19,226 nt of DNA from Syntrophomonadaceae bacterium (GTDB lineage Bacteria; Bacillota; Syntrophomonadia; Syntrophomonadales; Syntrophomonadaceae): positions 1-19,226 of the forward strand of contig DUSB01000072.1 of the NCBI GenBank assembly GCA_012840625.1, written 5' to 3'. A program made the translations under genes and the position numbers. Each line of letters starts with the position of its first letter. Position 1 is the stretch's first letter. The notes under the pieces were generated by a model. It was not told the origin of the DNA. It did not search any database and saw only the letters and a list, made by a program, of their open reading frames with translations. Shown here in pieces: positions 7,785 through 14,396 of this stretch.

Positions 7785-8264
7785 ATGGACACATTGATGT
7801 TGGTACTGGCTATTATCGTTATCTTGTTGGGTATTGCAGGTACGGTTCTTCCTGTTCTCCCGGGTATACCGCTGATTTTCATTACCATGGCCGCTTATGG
7901 TTGGTATGAAGGTTTTGAGCTTATAACGCCTAAATTCCTGGCTATTATGGGTGGGCTGGCCTTGCTTTCATTGTTTATAGATTACTTGGCCACTTACCTG
8001 GGAGCCAAACGATATGGTTCCAGCCGTAAAGGAATGGTGGGTGCTCTGGTAGGGGCGATAGCAGGTCTGTTTCTTCTACCTCCGCTGGGCATTTTTATTG
8101 GTCCCTGGGTGGGGGCGCTTCTGGGTGAGAAGATAGAGGGTAAATCATGGTCGGCATCCATGCAGGCCGGGGTGGGGAGTTTAATCGGCCTGTTTTCAGG
8201 TATTCTTTTTAAGCTCATTCTGGCCCTGCTTATGTTCATCGCTTTTCTCATTGCGGTCTTTTAA
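7785..8264 (+). CDS. DUF456 family integral membrane protein (159 aa)
   Basis: A small hydrophobic protein with about four to five membrane segments: residues about 3-35, 48-72, a glycine-rich segment at about 83-112 (VGALVGAIAGLFLLPPLGIFIGPWVGALLG), and 125-158. The glycine-rich LPPLGIFIGPWVGALLGE core and the LPVLPGIPLIF start are typical of DUF456 (PF04306). No biochemical function is known for the family. AAGGAG at 7772-7777, overlapping the ynbB stop, sets ATG 7785 as the start. It follows ynbB within 11 bases and precedes glnA by about 70. In B. subtilis this slot between ynbB and glnA holds glnR, so here DUF456 occupies the position of the missing regulator, though nothing suggests it replaces it functionally. 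Confidence 0.85.
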   Translation: MDTLMLVLAIIVILLGIAGTVLPVLPGIPLIFITMAAYGWYEGFELITPKFLAIMGGLALLSLFIDYLATYLGAKRYGSSRKGMVGALVGAIAGLFLLPPLGIFIGPWVGALLGEKIEGKSWSASMQAGVGSLIGLFSGILFKLILALLMFIAFLIAVF

Positions 8265-8336
8265 AGGATGGTTTAGTATCTGTGTATCATCGGATTAATT
8301 TCTTTTTACGGTCAACGAAATATGGAGGGGTCATTT

Positions 8337-9665
8337 GTGCATAAAGAATCGGTGTTGAAACGCGCACGAGAGGGTAATGTTAAGTTTATTCGCTTACAAT
8401 TTACCGATATTTTAGGGGTTTTAAAAAGTATTTCTATTACCATGGATCAGCTGGAAAAAGCACTGGATGGGGAATTAATGTTTGATGGATCTTCTATCGA
8501 AGGTTTCGTACGCATTGAAGAATCTGATATGTATTTACGGCCGGATCCCAATACTTTTTTAATTCTGCCGTGGACAAGTCGAAATTCACCCAGCCGGACG
8601 GCGCGTTTAATCTGTGACATCTATGATTCCCATGGTGATCCCTTTGTTGGTTGCCCGCGCTATGCTCTGAAAAGAGTTCTCAATGAGGCGGCGGAAGCAG
8701 GCTATACCATGCAGGTAGGTCCGGAACCAGAGTTTTTCATGTTTCATGTTGATGAAGAAGGAGCTCCTACTCTGGAAACCAATGATAAGGCCAGTTATTT
8801 TGACCTGCCTCCTGTGGATAAAGGGGAAGAAGCACGTCTTGATATGGTTGAAACCCTTCAGAGCATGGGGTTTGAAATTGAGGCCTCTCATCATGAGATG
8901 GCACCTGGTCAGCATGAAATTGACTTTAAATATATGGATGCCCTTACCACCGCGGATAATATAGTTACCTTCCGTATTGTGGTTAGAACGGTAGCCCAGC
9001 AGCACGGGCTGCATGCTACCTTTATGCCCAAACCGATTTATGGCATTGCTGGTTCAGGTATGCATATGCATATTTCCTTGTTTAAAGATGGGGAAAATGT
9101 CTTTTATGATCCTGGGCAGGAAGATGGTCTCAGTGATGCCTGTCATTATTTTATTGCCGGAATACTGGAACATGCACGAGCTATTGCTGCCATTACCAAT
9201 CCCACGGTTAACTCTTATAAAAGACTGGTGCCTGGATATGAAGCTCCGGTCTACATTGCTTGGTCACATCGCAATCGAAGTCCTCTGGTACGTATCCCTG
9301 CCCGACGGGGATTGGGGACCAGGATTGAAGTTCGCAATCCGGATCCATCCTGTAACCCTTATCTGGGTCTGGCGGTTTTACTTAAAGCGGGTTTGGATGG
9401 TATAAAGCAGAAGAAAAGGCCTCCCGCTCCGGTGGAACAAAATATATATGAAATGGATCTGGCGGCACGTAAACAGCATCATATTGATTCACTGCCGGAG
9501 AACCTTTATGAGGCCGTAAACGAACTAACTCAGGATACCTTAGTTCAAGCAGCACTTGGTCCCCATATATATCCGAAGTTCGTTAAAGCAAAAATGAAGG
9601 AATGGGAACAATATAGCTCACAGGTTTATGATTGGGAGATTCAGGAGTATCTGGAGAAGTTTTAA
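8337..9665 (+). CDS. glnA: Glutamine synthetase type I (GSI-alpha)
   Basis: Glutamine synthetase makes glutamine from glutamate, ammonia and ATP as a cytosolic dodecamer. The 442-aa length and the order of motifs match Firmicute GlnA. They are FDGSSIEGFVRIEESDMYL (with the Arg that marks the feedback-inhibited alpha type), DPNTFLILPW, the metal-site PEPEFFMF, GSGMHMHISLF, NSYKRLVPGYEAPVYIAWS (the conserved loop Glu), and NRSPLVRIPARRGLGTRIEVRNPDPSCNPYL. I place the start at GTG 8337. GGAGGGG at 8324-8330 is an excellent ribosome site 6 bases before it, whereas the ATG at 8322 overlaps that site and would have none. In Bacillus glnA is controlled by GlnR from a glnRA operon. No glnR and no clear TGTnAn7TnACA operator is visible here, so control must differ or be distant. 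Confidence 0.96.
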   Translation: MHKESVLKRAREGNVKFIRLQFTDILGVLKSISITMDQLEKALDGELMFDGSSIEGFVRIEESDMYLRPDPNTFLILPWTSRNSPSRTARLICDIYDSHGDPFVGCPRYALKRVLNEAAEAGYTMQVGPEPEFFMFHVDEEGAPTLETNDKASYFDLPPVDKGEEARLDMVETLQSMGFEIEASHHEMAPGQHEIDFKYMDALTTADNIVTFRIVVRTVAQQHGLHATFMPKPIYGIAGSGMHMHISLFKDGENVFYDPGQEDGLSDACHYFIAGILEHARAIAAITNPTVNSYKRLVPGYEAPVYIAWSHRNRSPLVRIPARRGLGTRIEVRNPDPSCNPYLGLAVLLKAGLDGIKQKKRPPAPVEQNIYEMDLAARKQHHIDSLPENLYEAVNELTQDTLVQAALGPHIYPKFVKAKMKEWEQYSSQVYDWEIQEYLEKF

Positions 9666-9674
9666 TGAGCCGTA

Positions 9675-9704
9675 GCTCAGTCAGCTTTTTATAGCTGTCT
9701 GAGC
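9675..9704. terminator. Stem-loop between convergent glnA and lexA
   Basis: GCTCAG-T-CAGCT (9675-9686) and AGCTG-T-CTGAGC (9693-9704) pair over 11 bp with one T-T mismatch and a 6-base loop. The hairpin lies just after glnA and overlaps the last codons and stop of lexA. It could end transcription from both sides, but neither strand has a following T tract, so efficiency is uncertain. Confidence 0.5.
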
Positions 9705-10300
9705 AGACCAGTTACCTTGCCCAGAATGGTAACATTACGGGTTTTAATAGGCTTCATGGTGGAGTTTTCAGGACGAAGTTCTATATATTCATCATAGCGG
9801 TACAGGCGTTTTACTGTGGCTTCGTTGTCAATCATGGCTACAACAATTTCGCCGTTGGCTGCATCAGCCTGCTGGCGCACAATCAAGTGATCGCCATCCA
9901 GAATTCCTGCCTCAATCATACTATTTCCTTGCACTCTAAGCAGGAAGTAATTGCCGCTACCCATTAATTCTTCGGGAATAGTTATGTAATCTTCAATGTT
10001 TTCCTGGGCTGTAATGGGTGTTCCAGCGGCAACTTTTCCTACCAGAGGAATTCTCTGGGCATGCCATTGCTGAGATTCATCTATCATATGTACGGGTATT
10101 ACTGCCCGCCCTTTAGTAGGATCTCTTTTTATATAGCCCATGTCTTCTAATTTTAAAAGATGAGAGTGTACGGTGGAACTAGATTTCAGTCCTACCGCTT
10201 CGCCAATTTCGCGAACAGAGGGAGGGTAGCCATCAGCACGTATTTTATCTTCAATATATTGGAGAATTGCTTTTTGGCGGGGTTTTAGATCCTGACTCAT
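9689..10300 (-). CDS. lexA: SOS repressor LexA
   Basis: LexA represses SOS genes and is inactivated by RecA-stimulated self-cleavage. The 203-aa protein has an N-terminal winged helix-turn-helix (PPSVREIGEAVGLKSSSTVHSHLLKL is split at about residues 26-51). The self-cleavage pair is Ala92-Gly93 in GKVAAGTP. The catalytic Ser127 is in GNSMIEAG, and the general base Lys164 is in ATVKRLYRY. The C-terminal S24 peptidase fold ends at GLLRQL. ATG at 10300-10298 has GGAGG on the minus strand 8 bases upstream (plus 10309-10313). A TATAAT -10 (plus ATTATA 10329-10334) and a LexA box lie further upstream, so it is autoregulated and transcribed separately from the TtcA-type gene behind it. Confidence 0.97.
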   Translation of the reverse strand: MSQDLKPRQKAILQYIEDKIRADGYPPSVREIGEAVGLKSSSTVHSHLLKLEDMGYIKRDPTKGRAVIPVHMIDESQQWHAQRIPLVGKVAAGTPITAQENIEDYITIPEELMGSGNYFLLRVQGNSMIEAGILDGDHLIVRQQADAANGEIVVAMIDNEATVKRLYRYDEYIELRPENSTMKPIKTRNVTILGKVTGLLRQL

Positions 10301-10328
10301 ATTTCAAACCTCCAGTCTATTTTGTTAA

Positions 10329-10365
10329 ATTATAACATAGATATGGCTGTTGAAACAGGTGTTCG
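10329..10365 (-). promoter_or_regulatory. lexA promoter with LexA operator
   Basis: On the minus strand CGAACACCTGTTTC (plus 10352-10365) matches the Gram-positive LexA box CGAACnnnnGTTYC in its key GAAC-N4-GTTT. It overlaps the -35 position (TGTTTC) that lies 17 bases before a perfect TATAAT (plus 10329-10334). Binding would block RNA polymerase, as expected for lexA autoregulation. Confidence 0.75.
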
Positions 10366-11094
10366 CTATTGATTTCCCCATAAACTGTCTGGATGAGTAT
10401 TTTCTAGAGAACGGACTATTTTACGGCGCAGGCCAGGATGCTGCTGCTCTATGTTGTCCAGCAGCTGATTGATCTCGCTGCGGCGGGTGGTTCCGTCTGC
10501 AGGGCAGTAATTTTCCATCACCGTCAGCCCATATTCCTCAGTAAAGCTTATAATATCCTTTTCGGCCACATAGATTAGCGGGCGTATGACCGTAATATCT
10601 ACACGATCAAGGTAGGTACGCGGTTTAAAGACATGGAAACGTTGTTCATAGAGAATGGATAAGAATAAGGTATCGACGACATCGTCCAGATGATGCCCCA
10701 GAGCCACTTTATTGCCGCCCAGTTTTTTGGCACAGCGATTCAGTGCTCCACGACGCAAATTGGCACATAGTGAACAGGGGTTGCTTTCCTGGCGAATATC
10801 AAAGACGATCTGGCCAATATGGGTTGGCTCTATATACAAATCCAAACCCAGATCTGAACAGAAGTCCTGGATGATACTGATATCATTATTCCATCCCAGG
10901 TCTACGTATATAGGAAGCAGCTTGAACTGCAGCGGCGTATATTTTTGTAGTAAGGTTAAGAGATACAGCATGGTAAGGCTGTCTTTCCCTCCAGATAAGC
11001 CTGCAGCTACTAGATCGCCGTTTTCAATTAGATGATAGTTTAAATTAGCATCGCGAACCTGGCGAAACATGGTTTTCAGCAATCTTTTAGCCAA
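10366..11094 (-). CDS. PP-loop ATPase of the TtcA tRNA 2-thiolation family (242 aa)
   Basis: The protein has the N-type ATP pyrophosphatase P-loop SGGKDS at residues 34-39. It also has the CSLC pair Cys107/Cys110, a third Cys197 in ENYCPADG, and GHHLDDVVDTLF in between. Three cysteines in this arrangement hold the 4Fe-4S cluster of TtcA, which makes 2-thiocytidine at tRNA position 32. Many Firmicute members are annotated as TtcA-like without proof, so I leave the symbol blank. The only suitable start in frame is TTG 11094, with AAAGGACGG upstream on the minus strand, about 11 bases away. A later ATG would delete part of the N-terminal helix. It lies about 70 bases after the glcF-like stop, separated by a terminator-like hairpin, and its stop codon abuts the LexA box of the next gene. 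Confidence 0.8.
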   Translation of the reverse strand: MAKRLLKTMFRQVRDANLNYHLIENGDLVAAGLSGGKDSLTMLYLLTLLQKYTPLQFKLLPIYVDLGWNNDISIIQDFCSDLGLDLYIEPTHIGQIVFDIRQESNPCSLCANLRRGALNRCAKKLGGNKVALGHHLDDVVDTLFLSILYEQRFHVFKPRTYLDRVDITVIRPLIYVAEKDIISFTEEYGLTVMENYCPADGTTRRSEINQLLDNIEQQHPGLRRKIVRSLENTHPDSLWGNQ

Positions 11095-11126
11095 GGCATG
11101 ATCCGTCCTTTCTGAAGCAATGTGCT

Positions 11127-11147
11127 AAAAAGCGGGGCCTCCTTTTT
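11127..11147 (-). terminator. Possible weak terminator/attenuator between glcF-like and ttcA-like genes
   Basis: Read on the minus strand, AAAAAG and CTTTTT (plus 11127-11132 and 11142-11147) can pair around a GC-rich centre, with the Ts inside the stem. The hairpin is short and imperfect, so read-through into the ttcA-like gene is likely. It also buries an AAGGAGG on the minus strand that has no start codon near it. Confidence 0.35.
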
Positions 11148-11164
11148 AACCAGTGCACAGAATT

Positions 11165-12460
11165 CTATTGGTTAATGACCGGTACGCGTTGATAATATTC
11201 GCTGAGCAGTTGGATCGGATGAACAACTTTAGCCTGCCAGTGATGTCGGTTAATACCATAGTTCAACTGCATCATACAGCTGGGACAGCTGGTCGCCAGC
11301 AAATCTGCTCCAGTAGCCATGGCATGGTCCATTTTGCGATCCAGGATTTTCATCGATATATCATAATGGGTTAAACTATATGTCCCTGAGCCGCCACAGC
11401 ATGTATTAGCTTCCTCCATGTCAACGAAGGATATCCCGGGAATCCTCCGCAAAAGTTCACGTGGTTCCTCTTTAATATCCTGCGCATTGGCTAAATGACA
11501 GGGATCATGGTAGGTTACACGCACCGTTTCTATATCCTTTAGCTCCGGCAGCTGCAGATCCAGCACGTGAATCAGAAAATAACTTAAGTCCATTACCTTT
11601 TCAGCAAATTCAAAAGCCTGATCTTCTATTTTTAAACCTCCCAGTAGGAATTCCAGATTTTTGCGTGACAAAGCTGAACTGCAGGAGGCACAGTCGGTAA
11701 CGATATAATCAAAATCATAACTGTTATAAATTTTAATATTATGAGCCATCAGCCTGCGGGCGGTATCCATTTTGCCGTTGGCTATTTGCGGTAGGCCACA
11801 GCAGCGACTGTCTTTAGGAACAATGACTTCACAGCCATTGCGGGTTAAAACATCCACTGTTGCTAGTGCAACCGATGGCTGCAGTAAATCTGTACCACAG
11901 CCTAAAAAATAGCCGATGGTATATTTTTTCTGACCCCGGGCAGGATTAACTTCAGGCAGGCGCTGCCTGGCAGAGCGAAAAGGAACCTTATTTAAAATTT
12001 TCTCTGCTTTAGGTAGATCGCCGGGTAGGATGCGGGTCAGTCCCAGGCTGCGAGCCAGTTTTTGCAGCCCCAGTCTTTGTGTCCCCCATAGTAAGCGGGT
12101 GGAACCCTTTAATAGGCCAGGACGTGTCCACATGGTATCGAAGACAACTTCTTTTCCCAGGGTAGGATTCTGATCATAAATGTAGCTGCGGGCAGCAGCA
12201 TTTAATTCGTGAACATCAATGCCAGAAGGGCAGTTAACGGTACAATTTTCACACATCAGGCATATACTTAAACGCTCATATAGCTCTTCGCTGGGCTGTA
12301 CTTTCCCATCACGTAGCATCTGCACCATAAAAACATGGCCGCGGGGGGCTGCGGTTTCATTTTTTACTTCTGTAAATACTGGACAAACGCTCCGGCACTT
12401 ACCACAGCGAACACATTTCATGAGTTGATCTCGAACCGGAGGTATTTTTTGAAAATCCAT
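11165..12460 (-). CDS. glcF: GlcF-like iron-sulfur subunit of a 2-hydroxyacid dehydrogenase
   Basis: The 431-aa protein begins with two ferredoxin-type cluster motifs: CVRCGKCRSVCP (Cys16, 19, 22, 26) and CLMCENCTVNCP (Cys67, 70, 73, 77), suited to two 4Fe-4S clusters. Two CCG (heterodisulfide reductase-type) domains follow, one with RCCGLP and one with YHDPCHLAN plus NTCCGGSGTYSL. This is the layout of glycolate oxidase subunit GlcF, which passes electrons from the flavin subunit to a carrier. ATG at 12460-12458 has AAGGAAGG 7 bases upstream. It follows the glcD-like gene by 40 bases on the same strand. No glcE (second FAD-binding subunit) is present, so the pair may act as a two-subunit lactate or glycolate dehydrogenase feeding quinone, flavoprotein or ferredoxin. 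The exact substrate cannot be read from the sequence. Confidence 0.88.
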   Translation of the reverse strand: MDFQKIPPVRDQLMKCVRCGKCRSVCPVFTEVKNETAAPRGHVFMVQMLRDGKVQPSEELYERLSICLMCENCTVNCPSGIDVHELNAAARSYIYDQNPTLGKEVVFDTMWTRPGLLKGSTRLLWGTQRLGLQKLARSLGLTRILPGDLPKAEKILNKVPFRSARQRLPEVNPARGQKKYTIGYFLGCGTDLLQPSVALATVDVLTRNGCEVIVPKDSRCCGLPQIANGKMDTARRLMAHNIKIYNSYDFDYIVTDCASCSSALSRKNLEFLLGGLKIEDQAFEFAEKVMDLSYFLIHVLDLQLPELKDIETVRVTYHDPCHLANAQDIKEEPRELLRRIPGISFVDMEEANTCCGGSGTYSLTHYDISMKILDRKMDHAMATGADLLATSCPSCMMQLNYGINRHHWQAKVVHPIQLLSEYYQRVPVINQ

Positions 12461-12500
12461 GTCTATTCCTTCCTTTACATCCCTGGAATCCCGGGCTGAA

Positions 12501-13901
12501 CTAAAAAAGCTTCCCTGGATTCATAATTCCTTGAGGATCGAAAACTGTTTTGATTCGTTGCATATATTGGACTGCTTTGCCGTGTTCAAGCTCAGCATAA
12601 GGTCTGCGTACTACACCAACGCCGTGTTCACCGGTGGTAGAACCCTGCATCTCGATAGCCAGCAGGTGTATTTCGTGAACCAGCTTCAGCACCTGTTCAA
12701 CTTCTTCAGGATTTTCCGGATTAATAACCGGTGCTGTATGAACATTGCCATCACCAATATGGCCGTAATTTACGACCTGAACCCCATATTGATCAGCCAG
12801 GGCTCGAATGGACCTCAGCGTATCAGCTACTCTGGATAAAGGAACACTGATATCCTCGCCAGCAAAAATCCGACTGCCATCATCACGAATCCGGGCGGCG
12901 GCTGTGGCTGTGACGCTGCGGCCTTCCCAGAGTTCAGCCATCCTCTGGGGATCGGTTGACCATTCAACTTCCCGGGCTCTTTTCCCGGCAATTTTTTTAA
13001 TCATCTCACCATCATACTGTACTCCCGGGGGATTCCCGTCTACTTCAAAGAGCAAAATAGCCTCAGCATCGGGGAGCTGGATTTCGGGTTTAAATTGATT
13101 AACAGCCCAGATGGCTGAACTATCTAATATTTCAATTCCCGAAGGAAGTATACCAGCCTGGTATACTTCCAGTACCGTGGTGGGAGCATCATCAAGCTGA
13201 TCAAAAACTGCCATAGCAATCCCTCTGGCTTCAGGTTTAGGCCAGCAACGCAGGCGTATACCGGTGATAATACCCAGCACGCCTTCAGAGCCCACCATTA
13301 GTTTAGTTAAATTCAAACCAGATACATTTTTAATACAACGCGCTTTCATGCCGCCGGTATAGATAATGTCGCCGGTAGCGGTTACCATTTCCAGACCCAG
13401 TATATATTGTTCTGTGCAGCCGTATTTTACTGCTCTTAAACCACTGGCATTGTTAGCTACCATACCCCCAATGGTACACATTTTACTGCTACCGGGATCC
13501 GGGGGAAAGAAGAGCTTATATTTAGCCAGTTCCTCGTTTAAATGTGCATGGATGACGCCCGGGCGAACCAAAACCTGCATATTCTCAGCATCGACTTCTA
13601 TAATTTCATCCCAGCTGGCCAGATCAAGGACAATGCCACCATTTATGGCTATGCACCCGCCGGTTTCACCGGTTCCAGCACCGCGGGGGATGAGGTTGAT
13701 CTTGTGATCATAGGCGTACTGTACAATACGCTGTACTTCTTGCGTAGAATGGGGAAAAACCACTGCGTAAGGGGTTTTTGGTTCTAGCTTGGTTAAAAAA
13801 GAACTATCATACGAATAATACATCAGATCCAGATCATGTGTGAGGACCCGGCTTTTTCCTACTATTTTAATCAGATCCTGTTGTATTTGATCTTTATCCA
13901 C
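12501..13901 (-). CDS. glcD: GlcD-like FAD-linked 2-hydroxyacid (glycolate/lactate) dehydrogenase
   Basis: The 466-aa protein belongs to the FAD_binding_4 / FAD-oxidase C family (GlcD, D-lactate dehydrogenase). The FAD site is PRGAGTGETGG near residues 72-82 with PPDPGSSKMCTIGGMVANN at about 133-151. The C-terminal substrate domain contains GHIGDGNVH and TGEHGVG, whose His residues bind the metal and the hydroxyacid. It would oxidise a D-2-hydroxyacid to the 2-oxoacid and hand electrons to the GlcF-like protein encoded next. The start is GTG 13901-13899, supported by AGGAG 7 bases upstream on the minus strand (plus 13909-13913). An extended -10 promoter lies about 60 bases further. In an anaerobe this pair would permit growth on, or disposal of, lactate or glycolate. 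The carrier is unknown because etfAB, needed by electron-bifurcating lactate dehydrogenases, is not in the window. Confidence 0.9.
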   Translation of the reverse strand: MDKDQIQQDLIKIVGKSRVLTHDLDLMYYSYDSSFLTKLEPKTPYAVVFPHSTQEVQRIVQYAYDHKINLIPRGAGTGETGGCIAINGGIVLDLASWDEIIEVDAENMQVLVRPGVIHAHLNEELAKYKLFFPPDPGSSKMCTIGGMVANNASGLRAVKYGCTEQYILGLEMVTATGDIIYTGGMKARCIKNVSGLNLTKLMVGSEGVLGIITGIRLRCWPKPEARGIAMAVFDQLDDAPTTVLEVYQAGILPSGIEILDSSAIWAVNQFKPEIQLPDAEAILLFEVDGNPPGVQYDGEMIKKIAGKRAREVEWSTDPQRMAELWEGRSVTATAAARIRDDGSRIFAGEDISVPLSRVADTLRSIRALADQYGVQVVNYGHIGDGNVHTAPVINPENPEEVEQVLKLVHEIHLLAIEMQGSTTGEHGVGVVRRPYAELEHGKAVQYMQRIKTVFDPQGIMNPGKLF

Positions 13902-13960
13902 GTTTCCACTCCTTTAATGTGCTGTTAAAGTTCATAAAGCTGATAATTTTCCATTTGCTT

Positions 13961-13969
13961 ATTATATCA
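13961..13969 (-). promoter_or_regulatory. Extended -10 promoter for glcD-glcF
   Basis: On the minus strand TGATATAAT (plus 13961-13969) is a perfect TGnTATAAT extended -10. No good -35 lies 16-18 bases upstream, which is acceptable for this promoter class. The start codon is about 60 bases downstream. Confidence 0.55.
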
Positions 13970-13990
13970 TAGAGTTATCGAGTCATCATG

Positions 13991-14070
13991 AAGCAGTATA
14001 CGCGTAAAGTATATTGATATATGATAAAGGCTTTTGTTCATATTCATATTCTCAAGGCTTAAGCAGTATA
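13991..14070. repeat. Direct repeat AAGCAGTATA, two copies 70 bp apart
   Basis: AAGCAGTATA occurs at 13991-14000 and again at 14061-14070 in the glcD-murB gap. With only two short copies, chance is possible. They could be operator half-sites for the divergent glcD promoter or a trace of an insertion. Confidence 0.4.
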
Positions 14071-14140
14071 TCCAATCGGTCTTCTATTTGCTTTGCACCA
14101 TGTGATAATCTACACTATTATTAGAATTCTTCTATCAGGT

Positions 14141-14345
14141 GTGGAACAGATCATCCATGGGTTGCAAACCGATGGATGAACGGGTTCATAGGTCAACTCC
14201 AATGGCCTGTATAAAGCCGTTTGTGATGGATCAATTTTCTGAGTATAGGAATTGCGGGCTTATGGTGAGGGGATGTTATTGTAGTAACGTCTCAAGCACC
14301 CGCATAGTAGTCCTAACTGGAGAACAATCATAATGTTCTCCGGGA
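14141..14345 (+). ncRNA. Candidate structured non-coding RNA, possibly solo HEARO/omega-RNA-like
   Basis: About 200 bases fold into four consecutive stems on the plus strand. Stem 1: GAAC 14144-14147 with GTTC 14184-14187, then TCATCCAT 14151-14158 with ATGGATGA 14172-14179, then GGTT/AACC around GCA. Stem 2: AATGGC 14201-14206 with GCCGTT 14216-14221. Stem 3 is long: TAGGA 14246-14250 with TCCTA 14311-14315, TGCGGG 14253-14258 with CCCGCA 14299-14304, and GGGATGTTA 14270-14278 with TAACGTCTC 14285-14293. Stem 4: CTGGAGAACA 14318-14327 with TGTTCTCCGG at about 14335-14344. G-U pairs within helices support RNA rather than DNA function. The GGTTGCAAACC tip and the GAACAATCA near the 3' end recall what I remember of IscB-type omega RNAs (HEARO). 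That link is unverified, and no HNH or transposase gene is adjacent. A riboswitch-like leader for murB is the main alternative. Confidence 0.5.
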
Positions 14346-14396
14346 ATAAATACACATGAATTAAAGCTTTAGCATAAAAAGGGGAGCCAAATAAAT

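Larger units (their letters stand above)
13902..14396. other. 495-base gap between divergent glcD and murB
   Basis: No protein gene is convincing here. The left half (13902-14130) is AT-rich and holds the glcD ribosome site and extended -10, the AAGCAGTATA repeats, and TGTGATAAT (14101-14109), an extended -10 on the plus strand that could start a transcript near 14116. The right half (about 14140-14345) is richer in GC and densely paired; it is listed separately as a candidate non-coding RNA. The final 50 bases carry the murB ribosome site GGGGAG at 14381-14386. Confidence 0.6.

Noticed and set aside
8265..8336. GlnR operator or glutamine riboswitch before glnA
   Set aside because: No TGTnAn7TnACA pattern and too little room for a structured leader.
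14139..14333. 64-residue open frame in the glcD-murB gap
   Set aside because: No ribosome site, no recognisable family, odd composition, and it coincides with densely paired RNA. The frame is better explained by the structured RNA.
14320..14342. GAAC...GTTC dyad as a LexA box
   Set aside because: The half-sites are 9 bases apart, not 4, and pair as a hairpin continuing the RNA structure.
14141..14345. T-box or common metabolite riboswitch before murB
   Set aside because: No T-box GGGTGG-type antiterminator sequence, no terminator with T tract before murB, and no core I recognise from TPP, cobalamin, SAM or FMN switches.
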